A DNA stretch of 64,000 bases from an uncultured Prevotellaceae bacterium (GTDB lineage Bacteria; Bacteroidota; Bacteroidia; Bacteroidales; Bacteroidaceae), in assembly GCA_900315095.1 (NCBI GenBank), contig OMXS01000010.1, positions 38,495 through 102,494 on the forward strand, written 5' to 3'. Shown piece by piece: positions 25,608 to 34,028 of this stretch. The notes under the pieces were generated by a model, which saw only the letters and a program-made list of their open reading frames with translations, had not been told where the DNA came from and did no database searches. The first letter of the stretch is position 1. Each line of letters starts with the position of its first letter. The position numbers and the translations under genes were made by a program.

Positions 25608-26336
25608 TTATCCTTCCATAGGTGGAGGCGGCGGTGTGCTGTTGTCTGATGATGACGGAGCACCCGGTTCAGAGGCAGGAGGCTCGATGTTGTTGCTCTT
25701 CTTCTTTGTTGTCTTCGCAATCACAGCCTGTCCTGCTCCGCAGATGAGTATTAGCCATCCGATGCCTGCCAGCGAGTTGGCACCGAGACAGTAGCAAAGC
25801 ACAGCTACTCCGAGTCCGAGGAAGACATTCTTAAGTCCTCTGCGCCACATCTCATCATCAGTCTCCACCGGCTCTTTCACGATGTTTTGCGGTATCGGCT
25901 GTCCTGACATTAACGCGGCACGCGCCAACCGTTGCTTGTCATTATGATGTTTCACGATAAGGAAAATCAACAGACCGAAAATAACAAATGGCATAATCGA
26001 AAGGAAAATTATGGCAACTATTGCAATGATAGCAATAAACACTCCGAGCACGCCAATGCCAATTAGGTCTTTCAGAGGTCCCATCAGTCTGCTGATGTCC
26101 TGATCGTCGAGAGTAAAATGCACCGTTCGCGAGTAGGTGTTGCCGTTGGCAAGCGAGTCGAAGGCAAGTGAGTCGGTTGCGAGCGATGTGGTGTCGCTAT
26201 AGGCCACTACTCCTGCGGTGTCTTGATCAATCATCGTTATTGGATGATTCTTCATCTTTGAATGATGGCGTTTCTTTGCTGTGACAGGTGCTGTCAGTAG
26301 CAGCAGCGCCATGAAAAACACTATAAATTTCTTCAT
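25608..26336 (-). CDS. DUF6249-like exported membrane protein
   Basis: A 242-residue protein with a signal peptide ending near VTAKK and two hydrophobic regions, one very long (about 92-130) and a pair near 180-215. A proline-rich C-terminus (STPPPPPMEG) follows. The pattern MWRRGLKNVFLGLGVAVL matches DUF6249 proteins, which are often found next to PspC/ECF genes in Bacteroidales. The start is set at MKKFIVFF, ten codons inside the longest frame. Its own promoter box is 64 bases upstream. Function unknown. Confidence 0.75.
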   Translation of the reverse strand: MKKFIVFFMALLLLTAPVTAKKRHHSKMKNHPITMIDQDTAGVVAYSDTTSLATDSLAFDSLANGNTYSRTVHFTLDDQDISRLMGPLKDLIGIGVLGVFIAIIAIVAIIFLSIMPFVIFGLLIFLIVKHHNDKQRLARAALMSGQPIPQNIVKEPVETDDEMWRRGLKNVFLGLGVAVLCYCLGANSLAGIGWLILICGAGQAVIAKTTKKKSNNIEPPASEPGAPSSSDNSTPPPPPMEG

Positions 26337-26399
26337 TTCTTTTCTGTTTTGTTTTTTGTTACACAACTGTTAGACGTAAGTTGTTTCCAAAAAGTTGCA

Positions 26400-26407
26400 C
26401 AAAGATA
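26400..26407 (-). promoter_or_regulatory. Bacteroidetes -7 promoter box for the DUF6249/pspC/sigma unit
   Basis: TATCTTTG on the reverse strand, 64 bases before the ATG of the DUF6249-like gene and divergent from the rsmF-like promoter. Confidence 0.7.
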
Positions 26408-26460
26408 AACATTTTTTCTAAAACTTACTAAAAAGTTTCGTTTCTTACATCTATAATATG

Positions 26461-26468
26461 TATCTTTG
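26461..26468 (+). promoter_or_regulatory. Bacteroidetes -7 promoter box for the RsmF-like gene
   Basis: TATCTTTG begins just after an ATG at 26458, which therefore cannot be the translation start. The message would have a leader of roughly 10 bases. Confidence 0.75.
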
Positions 26469-26484
26469 CGAGGCAAAAAGAGAA

Positions 26485-27852
26485 ATGTTGATGCTACCAA
26501 AGGATTTCATAGAAAGCACGAGAGCAACCTTCGGCAAGGCGCTGTGGGAGCAATATCTTGGTGCATTCGACGTGCCGGCACCTGTCAGCATACGCCTAAA
26601 CAGGAGGAAAGCGGCTGCCGACATGATTGTATATGAGAAAGAGAAAGTAGCATGGTGCGCCGATGGCTTCTACCTCAGCGAACGGCCACAGTTCACCTTC
26701 GACCCTCTGATGCATGCCGGAGCATATTACGTTCAGGAAGCATCGTCGATGTTTCTTCATCATGTGTTGAAGCACGTTGTTGGCAAAGAGCCTGTTCTGA
26801 TGATTGACATGTGTGCCGCTCCGGGTGGTAAATCGACACTCGCTTGTTCGATATTGCCCGAGGGAAGCATGCTGGTGAGCAACGAACCGGTGCCTCAACG
26901 CGCAAGCATTCTTGCCGAGAACGTACAGAAATGGGGAATGCCAAACATGGTGGTTACCAACAACTACCCTCGCGACCTGCGCCGCACGGGCATCATTGCC
27001 GACATTGTGCTGTGTGATGTACCATGCTCTGGTGAGGGCATGTTCCGTAAAGACGAGGCTACAATCAGCGAATGGAGCCTGCAGAACGTAGAGAAATGCA
27101 GCGCGCTTCAGCGCGAGATAGTAAGCGAAGCGTGGCAATGCCTCAAGCAAAACGGCATAATGATTTATTCCACCTGCACCTTCAACACCCACGAGAACGA
27201 GGAGAACGTGAAGTGGATTTGCGACAATCTCGACGGAGAAATTATCGAAATACCGATAGAAAAGGAGTGGAACATCACAGGTTCGCTGCTCGAAGGCTTC
27301 GACAAACCTGTGTATCGTTTCATCCCTGGACACGCTCGAGGCGAGGGACTATTCATGTGCGCGATACGAAAGAAAGGCGAATGCACCCAGCGGATGCCTA
27401 AGATGAAGCCTCAGAACAAAGAAAAAGCCACCACCGAATGGTTAACGAGCCCTCAAGAATATATCGTTGAGCAAAATGGACAAACGGTATCGGCGACGCC
27501 AAAGGCTTGGCTGCCGTTGGTGAAGCATCTCACAAATGAACTGAGAGTGATTCATGCAGGCATACGGCTCGGCACCGTGAAAGGAAAGGACATCATACCC
27601 GACCAATGTCTTGCACTCTCTACAGAACTCAAAAGCGATGCTTTCGCAACGTCAGAGGTTGACTGGCATACAGCAATAGCATACCTGCGCAAAGAAGCAA
27701 TCATGCTTCCTGCCGACACACCGCGAGGACATGTGCTGCTCACCTACCGCCAGATGCCGCTCGGTTTCGTGAAGAACTTAGGCAACCGCGCAAACAATCT
27801 CTACCCTGCTGAATGGAGAATAAAGACTACGCACATACCGAATTGGAGTTAG
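26485..27852 (+). CDS. RsmF/RsmB-like rRNA cytosine-5 methyltransferase
   Basis: A 455-residue enzyme of the NOP2/Sun family. The S-adenosylmethionine site is DMCAAPGGKS, the catalytic cysteines are in DVPCSGEGMFRK and YSTCTFNTHENEEN, and the C-terminal third (HLTNELRVIHAGIRLGT) matches the PUA-like extension of RsmF. It should methylate a cytosine of 16S rRNA. The frame runs back to an ATG upstream of the promoter box, so MLMLPKDF is the likely N-terminus (ATG at 26485 or 26491). Confidence 0.88.
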   Translation: MLMLPKDFIESTRATFGKALWEQYLGAFDVPAPVSIRLNRRKAAADMIVYEKEKVAWCADGFYLSERPQFTFDPLMHAGAYYVQEASSMFLHHVLKHVVGKEPVLMIDMCAAPGGKSTLACSILPEGSMLVSNEPVPQRASILAENVQKWGMPNMVVTNNYPRDLRRTGIIADIVLCDVPCSGEGMFRKDEATISEWSLQNVEKCSALQREIVSEAWQCLKQNGIMIYSTCTFNTHENEENVKWICDNLDGEIIEIPIEKEWNITGSLLEGFDKPVYRFIPGHARGEGLFMCAIRKKGECTQRMPKMKPQNKEKATTEWLTSPQEYIVEQNGQTVSATPKAWLPLVKHLTNELRVIHAGIRLGTVKGKDIIPDQCLALSTELKSDAFATSEVDWHTAIAYLRKEAIMLPADTPRGHVLLTYRQMPLGFVKNLGNRANNLYPAEWRIKTTHIPNWS

Positions 27853-27912
27853 GAGTTAGAAGTTAGGAGTTAAAAACAATGTTCAAAGATTAAAGTTTAA
27901 AGTTCAAAGTTA
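27846..27912. repeat. GGAGTTA and AAAGTTC microrepeats before thyA
   Basis: GGAGTTAGGAGTTAGAAGTT is followed by GTTCAAAG and TTTAAAGTTCAAAGTT. Both repeat types recur in other gaps of this window (38.65, 55.01 kb). The run ends right at the thyA ATG. Confidence 0.65.
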
Positions 27913-27913
27913 T

Positions 27914-28708
27914 ATGAAACAATATCTTGACATTCTCGACCGCATCCTTAAGGAAGGCGTGAAGAAAGAAGACCGCACGGGAACGGGAACGCTGAGCATC
28001 TTCGGAACACAGAGCAGATACTCGCTGAAAGACGGATTCCCGCTACTGACAACAAAGAAACTGCACCTGAAGTCAATAATCTACGAACTGCTGTGGTTTC
28101 TCAACGGAGACACCAACGTGAAATACCTGCAAGAGCACGGCGTGAGGATATGGAACGAGTGGGCTGATGAGAATGGAGAACTAGGGCCTGTTTATGGTCA
28201 CCAATGGCGCTCATGGCCCGACTATCAGGGTGGAACTATCGACCAAATAAAGAACGTTCTCAACCAGATAAAGAATAATCCCGACTCTCGACGCATGATT
28301 GTCAGCGCGTGGAACGTGGCCGAGGTGGAGAAGATGGCGCTGCCCCCATGCCACACGATGTTCCAATTCTATGTAGCAGACGGCAAACTTTCGCTGCAAC
28401 TATACCAACGCTCGGCTGACACATTCCTCGGAGTGCCGTTCAACATCGCATCGTATGCCCTGCTGTTGCAGATGATGGCGCAAGTGACAGGACTTGAAGC
28501 AGGCGACTTCATACACTCCACAGGCGACACACACCTATATCTGAACCACTTGGAACAGGCCAAACTGCAACTTACAAGGACGCCAAGAAAACTGCCGGTA
28601 ATGAAGTTGAACCCCGATGTTAAGGACCTTTTCAGCTTCCAATATGAAGACTTCCAACTGGAAGGATATGACCCTTGGGACCACATAAAAGCGGAGGTGT
28701 CGGTATGA
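27914..28708 (+). CDS. thyA: Thymidylate synthase
   Basis: A 264-residue protein, the standard length for ThyA. The catalytic cysteine is in [31 protein letters not shown] and the N-terminal [12 protein letters not shown] are also conserved. It makes dTMP from dUMP using methylene-tetrahydrofolate, producing dihydrofolate for the reductase encoded next. The stop overlaps the folA start (ATGA). Confidence 0.97.
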   Translation: MKQYLDILDRILKEGVKKEDRTGTGTLSIFGTQSRYSLKDGFPLLTTKKLHLKSIIYELLWFLNGDTNVKYLQEHGVRIWNEWADENGELGPVYGHQWRSWPDYQGGTIDQIKNVLNQIKNNPDSRRMIVSAWNVAEVEKMALPPCHTMFQFYVADGKLSLQLYQRSADTFLGVPFNIASYALLLQMMAQVTGLEAGDFIHSTGDTHLYLNHLEQAKLQLTRTPRKLPVMKLNPDVKDLFSFQYEDFQLEGYDPWDHIKAEVSV

Positions 28709-29193
28709 GGATTTCTATCATTGCTGCCGTAGCGCAAAACCGCGCCATCGGAAAGGACAACAAACTGATTTACTGGTTGCCAAACGACCTAAAACGATTT
28801 AAGCAACTGACCACCGGGCACACCATTATCATGGGCAGAAAGACCTTTGAGAGTCTGCCCAAAGGTGCCCTGCCTAACCGACGCAACATCGTTCTGACTC
28901 GCTCACAAGCCACATTCCCCGGTTGCGACACGTTCCGTTCGCTGAAAGAGGCGTTGAAGAACTGCCGCGAGGATGAAGACATATATATAATAGGTGGAGC
29001 GAGTGTCTATGCTCAGGCGTTGGAAGTGGCCGACCGTCTGTGCCTTACAGAAATTGCAGACACGCCTAATGATGCTGACACTTTCTTCCCTGACTATAGC
29101 GAATGGCACGAAGTGTGGCGCGAGGAACATGAGAAGGATGAGCGCCATGAACACTCTTACGCCTTCGTTGACTATGAACGGGATAGTCATTGA
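28705..29193 (+). CDS. folA: Dihydrofolate reductase
   Basis: A 162-residue enzyme opening [19 protein letters not shown]. It has the active-site aspartate in [22 protein letters not shown] and the [14 protein letters not shown] loop. It regenerates tetrahydrofolate after ThyA. The open frame extends upstream into thyA, but the overlapping ATG fits the family start. The last codons and stop lie inside the first unit of a 22-23 base repeat array, so the array forms the very end of this gene. Confidence 0.95.
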   Translation: MRISIIAAVAQNRAIGKDNKLIYWLPNDLKRFKQLTTGHTIIMGRKTFESLPKGALPNRRNIVLTRSQATFPGCDTFRSLKEALKNCREDEDIYIIGGASVYAQALEVADRLCLTEIADTPNDADTFFPDYSEWHEVWREEHEKDERHEHSYAFVDYERDSH

Positions 29194-29270
29194 TGCTTAA
29201 TGAGAGTCCCATTGATGCCTAATGAGAGTGTCATTGATGCCTAATGGGAACGCGATTGATATACTTTTGA
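29181..29270. repeat. Array B of the 22-23 bp intergenic repeat family
   Basis: Units at 29181 (23), 29204 (22), 29226 (22) and 29248 (23 bases) share CATTGATGCCTAATGA-like cores; the second and third are nearly identical. The first unit overlaps the folA stop codon. Confidence 0.78.
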
Positions 29271-29299
29271 GGAAACCACAGGTTACTATAAGCACAACA

Positions 29300-29373
29300 A
29301 ATTTCACGAATTATACGATTATCTTAATTGCATTGCATTCCGCTCTGCCAAGATTCGTATAATTCGTGAAATT
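29300..29373. terminator. Bidirectional hairpin between folA and lrp-like gene
   Basis: AATTTCACGAATTATACGA is repeated as its exact reverse complement 36 bases later, giving a perfect 19-base stem between convergent genes. Flanking runs are A/T rich but no long T-run is present. Confidence 0.65.
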
Positions 29374-29399
29374 CTTTGTATGCAAATATAAGCATTGAT

Positions 29400-29885
29400 T
29401 TATTCCTCGTCTTCCTCAACAGGAATGTCAACTACTGGCAACTGGCGGTCGAAAGCCGAGTTGAACGAGATGATGGTCTCGCTACGAGCAAGTCCCAGAG
29501 GCTGCAGCTTGTCATGTATTATAGTAAGCAGATGATGGTTGTTCAACGCATATATCTTGATAAACATGTCATAATCACCTGTGGTGTAATGACATTCCAC
29601 AATCTCAGGAATTTTCCTCAGTTCGTTAACAACCTCATCGAAAGTCTCTGGAGTTCTAAGATTAAGTCCGATATAAGCACATGTCTCATAGCCAATCTTC
29701 TCTGGATCGATGATGAACTGCGAGCCCTTAATCACTCCAAGGTTAGTAAGTTTCTGTATGCGCTGATGAATTGCAGCACCACTAACATTACATGTTCGCG
29801 CTACTTCAAGGAAAGGAACGCGAGCATCATCTGCTATCATTCGCAGAATCTTCTTGTCTAATGAATCTAAACTGTGATGTCCCAT
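29400..29885 (-). CDS. Lrp/AsnC family transcriptional regulator
   Basis: A 161-residue protein with an N-terminal winged helix (LDKKILRMIADDARVPF, recognition helix SGAAIHQRIQKLTNLG) and a C-terminal ligand-binding RAM domain (about 65-145). It probably senses an amino acid and acts as an octameric DNA-bending regulator. The acidic tail (VEEDEE) is longer than in E. coli Lrp. It stands alone with its own promoter; targets cannot be inferred. Confidence 0.92.
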   Translation of the reverse strand: MGHHSLDSLDKKILRMIADDARVPFLEVARTCNVSGAAIHQRIQKLTNLGVIKGSQFIIDPEKIGYETCAYIGLNLRTPETFDEVVNELRKIPEIVECHYTTGDYDMFIKIYALNNHHLLTIIHDKLQPLGLARSETIISFNSAFDRQLPVVDIPVEEDEE

Positions 29886-29907
29886 TTCGTTTTCGTTTAA
29901 TTTTCGA

Positions 29908-29915
29908 CAAAGATA
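29908..29915 (-). promoter_or_regulatory. Bacteroidetes -7 promoter box for the Lrp-like gene
   Basis: TATCTTTG on the reverse strand, 23 bases before the ATG. Confidence 0.7.
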
Positions 29916-30076
29916 ACAATAATATTCGATTTTACAAGAATTTTATTGAAGTTTTTCTCATTTTGTCATGAAAAACAGAATAATTATAATTACCTTTACA
30001 AAAAATAGACAATATTATTAAGGTTTCAATATAATAAAAAAGAATTAAATGTTTTTGTATTCCCAACGATTTACAC

Positions 30077-30084
30077 TACCTTTG
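30077..30084 (+). promoter_or_regulatory. Bacteroidetes -7 promoter box for the exbB operon
   Basis: TACCTTTG, 40 bases before the exbB ATG. The leader between them repeats TAAACAT/TAAACAC. Confidence 0.72.
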
Positions 30085-30123
30085 CAAACACGAAACGCTA
30101 AACATTAAACACTAAACATAATT

Positions 30124-30933
30124 ATGTTGAGAAGAATAAAGATTGTGCTGATGATGCTAACGCTCGTTCTTAATGTCAGCATGGCACAGACAGACAGTAT
30201 GGCGATTACCGACCGCCTTGACTCAATTGCCAACGAGCAACTGATGATTGGTGTTGACAGCGACTATGCCGACATAGCAGCACAACCCAAATCGCTACAC
30301 CAGCAACTGAAGACGAAGTTCATTGAAGGTAACGCTGGTTTCATGGCACTCGTGGCATTGGCACTTGTCCTCGGTCTGGCATTCTGCATCGAGAGGATAA
30401 TCTACCTCAGCCTTAGTCATATCAACGCAAAGAAACTGATGGCCGACATCGACAAAAAAGTGGAGGAAGGCGACATCGAAGGGGCTAAAGACCTATGCCG
30501 CAACACACGAGGACCCGTTGCTTCCATTTGCTACCAAGGACTGATGCGCATCAACGACAGTATTGACGAGATAGAACGCTCGATAGCATCCTACGGCTCT
30601 GTGCAGTCGGCAAATCTTGAGAAGGGATGTTCGTGGATTACTCTTTTCATCGCCATTGCACCATCGTTGGGATTCCTCGGAACGGTGATAGGTATGGTGA
30701 TGGCATTCGACCAGATACAAATGGCGGGCGACCTCAATGCAACTCTTGTGGCAGCGGGAATGAAAGTGGCACTTATCACCACCATCTTCGGTATCATCGT
30801 GGCGCTGATTCTTCAAGTGTTCTACAACTATATACTCTCTAAGATTGAACATCTGGTAAGCCAGATGGAAGAGTCGGCAATAACGATGCTCGACATAATC
30901 ATGAAGTATAAACTAAGGAACAACAAACACTAA
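30124..30933 (+). CDS. exbB: MotA/TolQ/ExbB proton channel protein
   Basis: A 269-residue protein with a cleavable-looking N-terminus ([11 protein letters not shown]) and three membrane helices (about 72-92, 172-195, 213-235). The conserved channel segment is [20 protein letters not shown]. With the two ExbD proteins it would use proton flow to drive a TonB protein in loading TonB-dependent receptors. The order exbB, 4-helix protein, exbD, exbD is common in Bacteroidales. Confidence 0.92.
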   Translation: MLRRIKIVLMMLTLVLNVSMAQTDSMAITDRLDSIANEQLMIGVDSDYADIAAQPKSLHQQLKTKFIEGNAGFMALVALALVLGLAFCIERIIYLSLSHINAKKLMADIDKKVEEGDIEGAKDLCRNTRGPVASICYQGLMRINDSIDEIERSIASYGSVQSANLEKGCSWITLFIAIAPSLGFLGTVIGMVMAFDQIQMAGDLNATLVAAGMKVALITTIFGIIVALILQVFYNYILSKIEHLVSQMEESAITMLDIIMKYKLRNNKH

Positions 30934-30940
30934 GCGAGAA

Positions 30941-31414
30941 ATGAAGACACAAGTCATATCGTCACGCGTGCTGATGGTGCTTGTAGGCATCATTGCAATA
31001 GCATTCGGCGCCTTCTACCTCATAGGTTACGACAACCCTTATGAGGAGAACCCCGCATTCAATGCTCCGAAGCTGACGAATATCATACTCATCATCACCT
31101 ATCTGCTCATCATCGGCACAATAGGACTCACCGTCTTCTCGCTTGTTATGGCTTACCGCAACCGCAACAAAAGTGCAGCGGTGGTCAACAATGTGCCTGC
31201 TGCACGCATAGCATATATTATCTCTGGAAGTGTGGTGTTGCTGCTCGTACTGACATTCCTGCTCGGCTCATCGGCTCCAATGACCATCAATGGAGTGCAA
31301 TATGCCCAGACATTGTGGTTGAAGACGGCCGACATGTTCATATACACCGCGCTAATAATGCTTATTGCGGCAATTGTGGCGGTGGCATACACATCTTTAA
31401 ACATTAAGCGATAA
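30941..31414 (+). CDS. Four-helix membrane protein of the exb operon
   Basis: A 157-residue protein with four hydrophobic helices (about 8-28, 45-70, 87-107, 130-152) and no recognised domain. It starts 7 bases after exbB and ends 3 bases before the first exbD gene, so it is part of the same message. It may be an accessory subunit of the energiser. Confidence 0.75.
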   Translation: MKTQVISSRVLMVLVGIIAIAFGAFYLIGYDNPYEENPAFNAPKLTNIILIITYLLIIGTIGLTVFSLVMAYRNRNKSAAVVNNVPAARIAYIISGSVVLLLVLTFLLGSSAPMTINGVQYAQTLWLKTADMFIYTALIMLIAAIVAVAYTSLNIKR

Positions 31415-31417
31415 AAG

Positions 31418-31933
31418 ATGCACTTATTCAGGAGAAAACGCGAGGTTCCCTCACTAAACACAACAGCAACAGCAGACATATCGTTCATGTTGCTTATTCT
31501 GTTCCTTGTCACAACATCAATGGATGCCGACAAGGGACTGCAGAGGCAGTTGCCACCGATGGACAACCGCGAAGAGGCAACCGTTGATGTAAGCAAGGGA
31601 AACATACTTCAACTGGAGCTAACAGCAGACAACCAGTTGATAATCGATGAGAAAACATCATCAACAAAACAACTGAGACAAAAGGTTATCGATTTCGTTG
31701 AGAACAGCCGCGACCGCGAGCACCACATCATTTCTCTGAAAGCTAACCGCGATGCCACCTATGAAGCATATTTCAACATTCAAAACGAGATAGTAGCAGC
31801 ATACCGGGCTATGCGTAACCATGCAGCTAAACAATATTACCATCGTTCATATGACGAATGCTCGAAAGAGCAACGCGAGAAGCTCAGACAACTATATCCA
31901 CAACGCATCGCAGAAGGATATGGAGGTAATTGA
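31418..31933 (+). CDS. exbD: ExbD/TolR biopolymer transport protein (copy 1)
   Basis: A 171-residue protein with one N-terminal membrane helix that holds the conserved aspartate (TATADISFMLLILFLVTTSM) and a periplasmic domain. This Asp carries protons in ExbB-ExbD motors. The C-terminal stretch (SYDECSKEQREKLRQLYPQ) is extra compared with short ExbDs. Confidence 0.9.
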   Translation: MHLFRRKREVPSLNTTATADISFMLLILFLVTTSMDADKGLQRQLPPMDNREEATVDVSKGNILQLELTADNQLIIDEKTSSTKQLRQKVIDFVENSRDREHHIISLKANRDATYEAYFNIQNEIVAAYRAMRNHAAKQYYHRSYDECSKEQREKLRQLYPQRIAEGYGGN

Positions 31934-31957
31934 CAAATGACAATTGATAATTAATAT

Positions 31958-32425
31958 ATGTTTCGCAGACATAAAAAAAAGGTGCCAGGACTGAATACCG
32001 CATCGCTGCCAGACCTGATATTCACCGTACTGTTCTTCTTCATGATCGTGACGCATATACGTCATGATGCACCGAAGGTGGAATACCGTATTCCACAAGG
32101 AACAGAACTGCAGAAACTTACGAAGAAGTCAGCCGCAACATATATCTATATAGGAAAACCTATAGAACAATTGCAAAAAAGTGAAGGAACGGCTGTGAAG
32201 GTGCAGATGAACGACAAATATGTCACACCTGACGAGATTACAGACTATGTTATAGATGAACGCAGCCGCATGATGCCTGAGGACAGGCAACAAATGACGG
32301 TCAACCTTAAGGCTGACCGCAATGCCGACATGGGAACAATTATCGACGTAAAGCAAGCGCTTCGCCGTGCAAATGCCCTCCGCATAAGTTATTCTGCAGA
32401 AAGAGCACCGAAAAACAAAGAATAA
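31958..32425 (+). CDS. exbD: ExbD/TolR biopolymer transport protein (copy 2)
   Basis: A 155-residue paralogue of the preceding protein. Its helix reads LPDLIFTVLFFFMIVTHI, with the functional aspartate kept. Two unlike ExbD proteins may form a heteromeric pair in one motor. A short AATTGATAATTAA-type repeat lies in the 24-base gap before it. The stop is one base from the stop of the convergent gene. Confidence 0.9.
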   Translation: MFRRHKKKVPGLNTASLPDLIFTVLFFFMIVTHIRHDAPKVEYRIPQGTELQKLTKKSAATYIYIGKPIEQLQKSEGTAVKVQMNDKYVTPDEITDYVIDERSRMMPEDRQQMTVNLKADRNADMGTIIDVKQALRRANALRISYSAERAPKNKE

Positions 32426-32426
32426 A

Positions 32427-32804
32427 CTACTTCTTCAGAAAGTCTAAACTGAAGAGTTTTTCCTTCATCTTTTCCTTGTCGGTAGTGAAAACATGGTTGA
32501 AAACACCAACAGAAGTTGTAGATGTCTTACCGTTGAATGTAATCTGACAAGTGCTGAACACAAAATAATTGTTGTAATACAACTGCGACTCCAGATAGTT
32601 TTGTGCAAGTGAGCCAATGGCCATCTTGCCAACCATGCCCCAGCCAGAGTCAGTATCGAGACCTACGTCAGAGGCAGCGTCGCTCATCAGTCCGTTCACC
32701 TCATTCATCACAGCATCCACATGCTGCTGCTTTGTGGGACATGTGAATACGAGTCCTACAACAATCACAGCCAAGAAAAGTATAAATACCAGGAACTTTT
32801 TCAT
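32427..32804 (-). CDS. DUF4359-like small exported protein
   Basis: A 125-residue protein with an N-terminal membrane or signal segment (FLVFILFLAVIVVGLVF). A domain with CPTKQQHVDAV and NNYFVFSTCQITFNGK follows, resembling DUF4359. The two cysteines could form a disulfide. Function unknown. Only one base separates its stop from that of the second exbD, so the convergent transcripts must overlap. Confidence 0.7.
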   Translation of the reverse strand: MKKFLVFILFLAVIVVGLVFTCPTKQQHVDAVMNEVNGLMSDAASDVGLDTDSGWGMVGKMAIGSLAQNYLESQLYYNNYFVFSTCQITFNGKTSTTSVGVFNHVFTTDKEKMKEKLFSLDFLKK

Positions 32805-32834
32805 ATATTCGTTTAGTGTTTACAGTTTATGTTG

Positions 32835-32842
32835 CAAAGATA
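32835..32842 (-). promoter_or_regulatory. Bacteroidetes -7 promoter box for the DUF4359-like gene
   Basis: TATCTTTG on the reverse strand, 31 bases before the ATG. Confidence 0.68.
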
Positions 32843-32893
32843 TATATTTTTATGAACAATACAAAAAAGAATGGCTGTTTACGTATTATTTAT

Positions 32894-32901
32894 TATCTTT
32901 G
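32894..32901 (+). promoter_or_regulatory. Bacteroidetes -7 promoter box for the acetyltransferase gene
   Basis: TATCTTTG, 26 bases before the chosen ATG. The longer open frame starts upstream of this box and is rejected. Confidence 0.72.
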
Positions 32902-32926
32902 CAAAAACAATTACCGCATCACGATT

Positions 32927-33478
32927 ATGACAGAGAAAGAAAAAATGCTGAAAGGCATGACATATCAGGCAACTGACAAGCAGTTGATTTTAGAGTTGAA
33001 TCAAACCAAAGACCTCATCTGGAAATATAACAACATTCAACCTACGAAGTTAGACGAGCGCAAGGCGATGATAAAAGAGATTCTCGGAGAATGCGACGAT
33101 GACGTGTTCGTAAACCAACCGTTCTATTGTGACTACGGCAAACATATCCGCGTTGGCAAAAGATTCTTTGCGAACTTCAACTTCACCGTGCTCGACGAGG
33201 CGCTGGTAACCATAGGAGATGATTGTTTTGTGGGACCTAACGTAAGCATCTACACAGCTTGTCACAGCACAGATCCTGTGGAACGTAACACACGCAAGGA
33301 ATGGGCTGAGCCCGTGAATATCGGTGACAACGTGTGGATTGGTGGTAGTGTCACCATTCTGCCTGGAGTAAATATAGGAAATAATGTGACCATCGGCGCA
33401 GGAAGTGTAGTTGTTCACGACATCCCGGACAATTCTGTAGCAGCAGGCAATCCTGCAAGGGTTATAAAGAGAATATAA
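32927..33478 (+). CDS. Maltose/galactoside O-acetyltransferase (Maa/LacA/NodL type)
   Basis: A 183-residue hexapeptide-repeat acetyltransferase. The N-terminus MTEKEKMLKGMTYQATD is the family's capping domain. The repeats (VGPNVSIYTACHSTDP, IGDNVWIGGSVTILPGVNIG, IGAGSVVVHDIP) hold the catalytic His in ACHSTDP. It moves acetyl from acetyl-CoA to a sugar hydroxyl. The length is typical of Maa. It is followed after 6 bases by a GNAT gene. Confidence 0.92.
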   Translation: MTEKEKMLKGMTYQATDKQLILELNQTKDLIWKYNNIQPTKLDERKAMIKEILGECDDDVFVNQPFYCDYGKHIRVGKRFFANFNFTVLDEALVTIGDDCFVGPNVSIYTACHSTDPVERNTRKEWAEPVNIGDNVWIGGSVTILPGVNIGNNVTIGAGSVVVHDIPDNSVAAGNPARVIKRI

Positions 33479-33484
33479 CAGAAA

Positions 33485-34003
33485 ATGGAAACAGACAAAA
33501 TACTATTGCGTCCATGGCATGATAGTGATGCTGAGACGCTCTATAAATATGCTTCTGACCCTGATGTGGGACCACGGGCAGGCTGGCCTCCACATAAGAG
33601 TGTTGAGGAGAGTCGTGAGGTAATTCGAACTGTGTTTAATGATATCACAAACACCTGGGCCATTGAATTGAAAGAGACAAAGGAGGCTATCGGGGCCATG
33701 GGTTATGGTCCGTCGTGCGAATGTAAATTACCAGCTCGGGAAGGAGAACCTATTGTGGGTTATTGGGTGGCTAAGCCTTATTGGAATCAAGGCATATGCA
33801 CCGAGGCGTTGCGGATGATGATAGACCACATCCGTCAGACCACAGATATCAAATCCCTCATCAGCGGTCACTTCATTGACAATCCAGCCTCTGGACGCGT
33901 TATGGAGAAATGCGGTTTCATCGCCACAGGTGAGACTTGCATCGACGAAAACATGTATCAAGGCAAAGACCGCCCCATAAGAGTTTTGAGACTAGAACTC
34001 TAA
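33485..34003 (+). CDS. GNAT N-acetyltransferase (RimJ/RimL-like)
   Basis: A 172-residue protein with the RimJ/RimL-type opening (KILLRPWHDSDAETLYKYA) and the acetyl-CoA loop region (VGYWVAKPYWNQGICTEALR). The family acetylates protein N-termini or small amines. The substrate is unknown. It is probably co-transcribed with its neighbours. Confidence 0.88.
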   Translation: METDKILLRPWHDSDAETLYKYASDPDVGPRAGWPPHKSVEESREVIRTVFNDITNTWAIELKETKEAIGAMGYGPSCECKLPAREGEPIVGYWVAKPYWNQGICTEALRMMIDHIRQTTDIKSLISGHFIDNPASGRVMEKCGFIATGETCIDENMYQGKDRPIRVLRLEL

Positions 34004-34028
34004 TGGGATTCCTAAATGAAAACTTATT

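Noticed and set aside
26458-26484. Earlier ATG start for the RsmF-like protein
   Set aside because: It lies before the -7 promoter box, so it would not be in the message.
29376-29861. Forward frame of 161 codons opposite the Lrp-like gene
   Set aside because: Antisense shadow of a well-conserved regulator; no domain.
30001-30123. Replication origin in the AT-rich gap before exbB
   Set aside because: No DnaA-box cluster and no dnaA/dnaN genes; the AT-richness is normal for a divergent promoter region here.
32816-32926. Longer N-terminus for the O-acetyltransferase
   Set aside because: The extra 37 codons cross the promoter box; family proteins begin at MTEKEKML.
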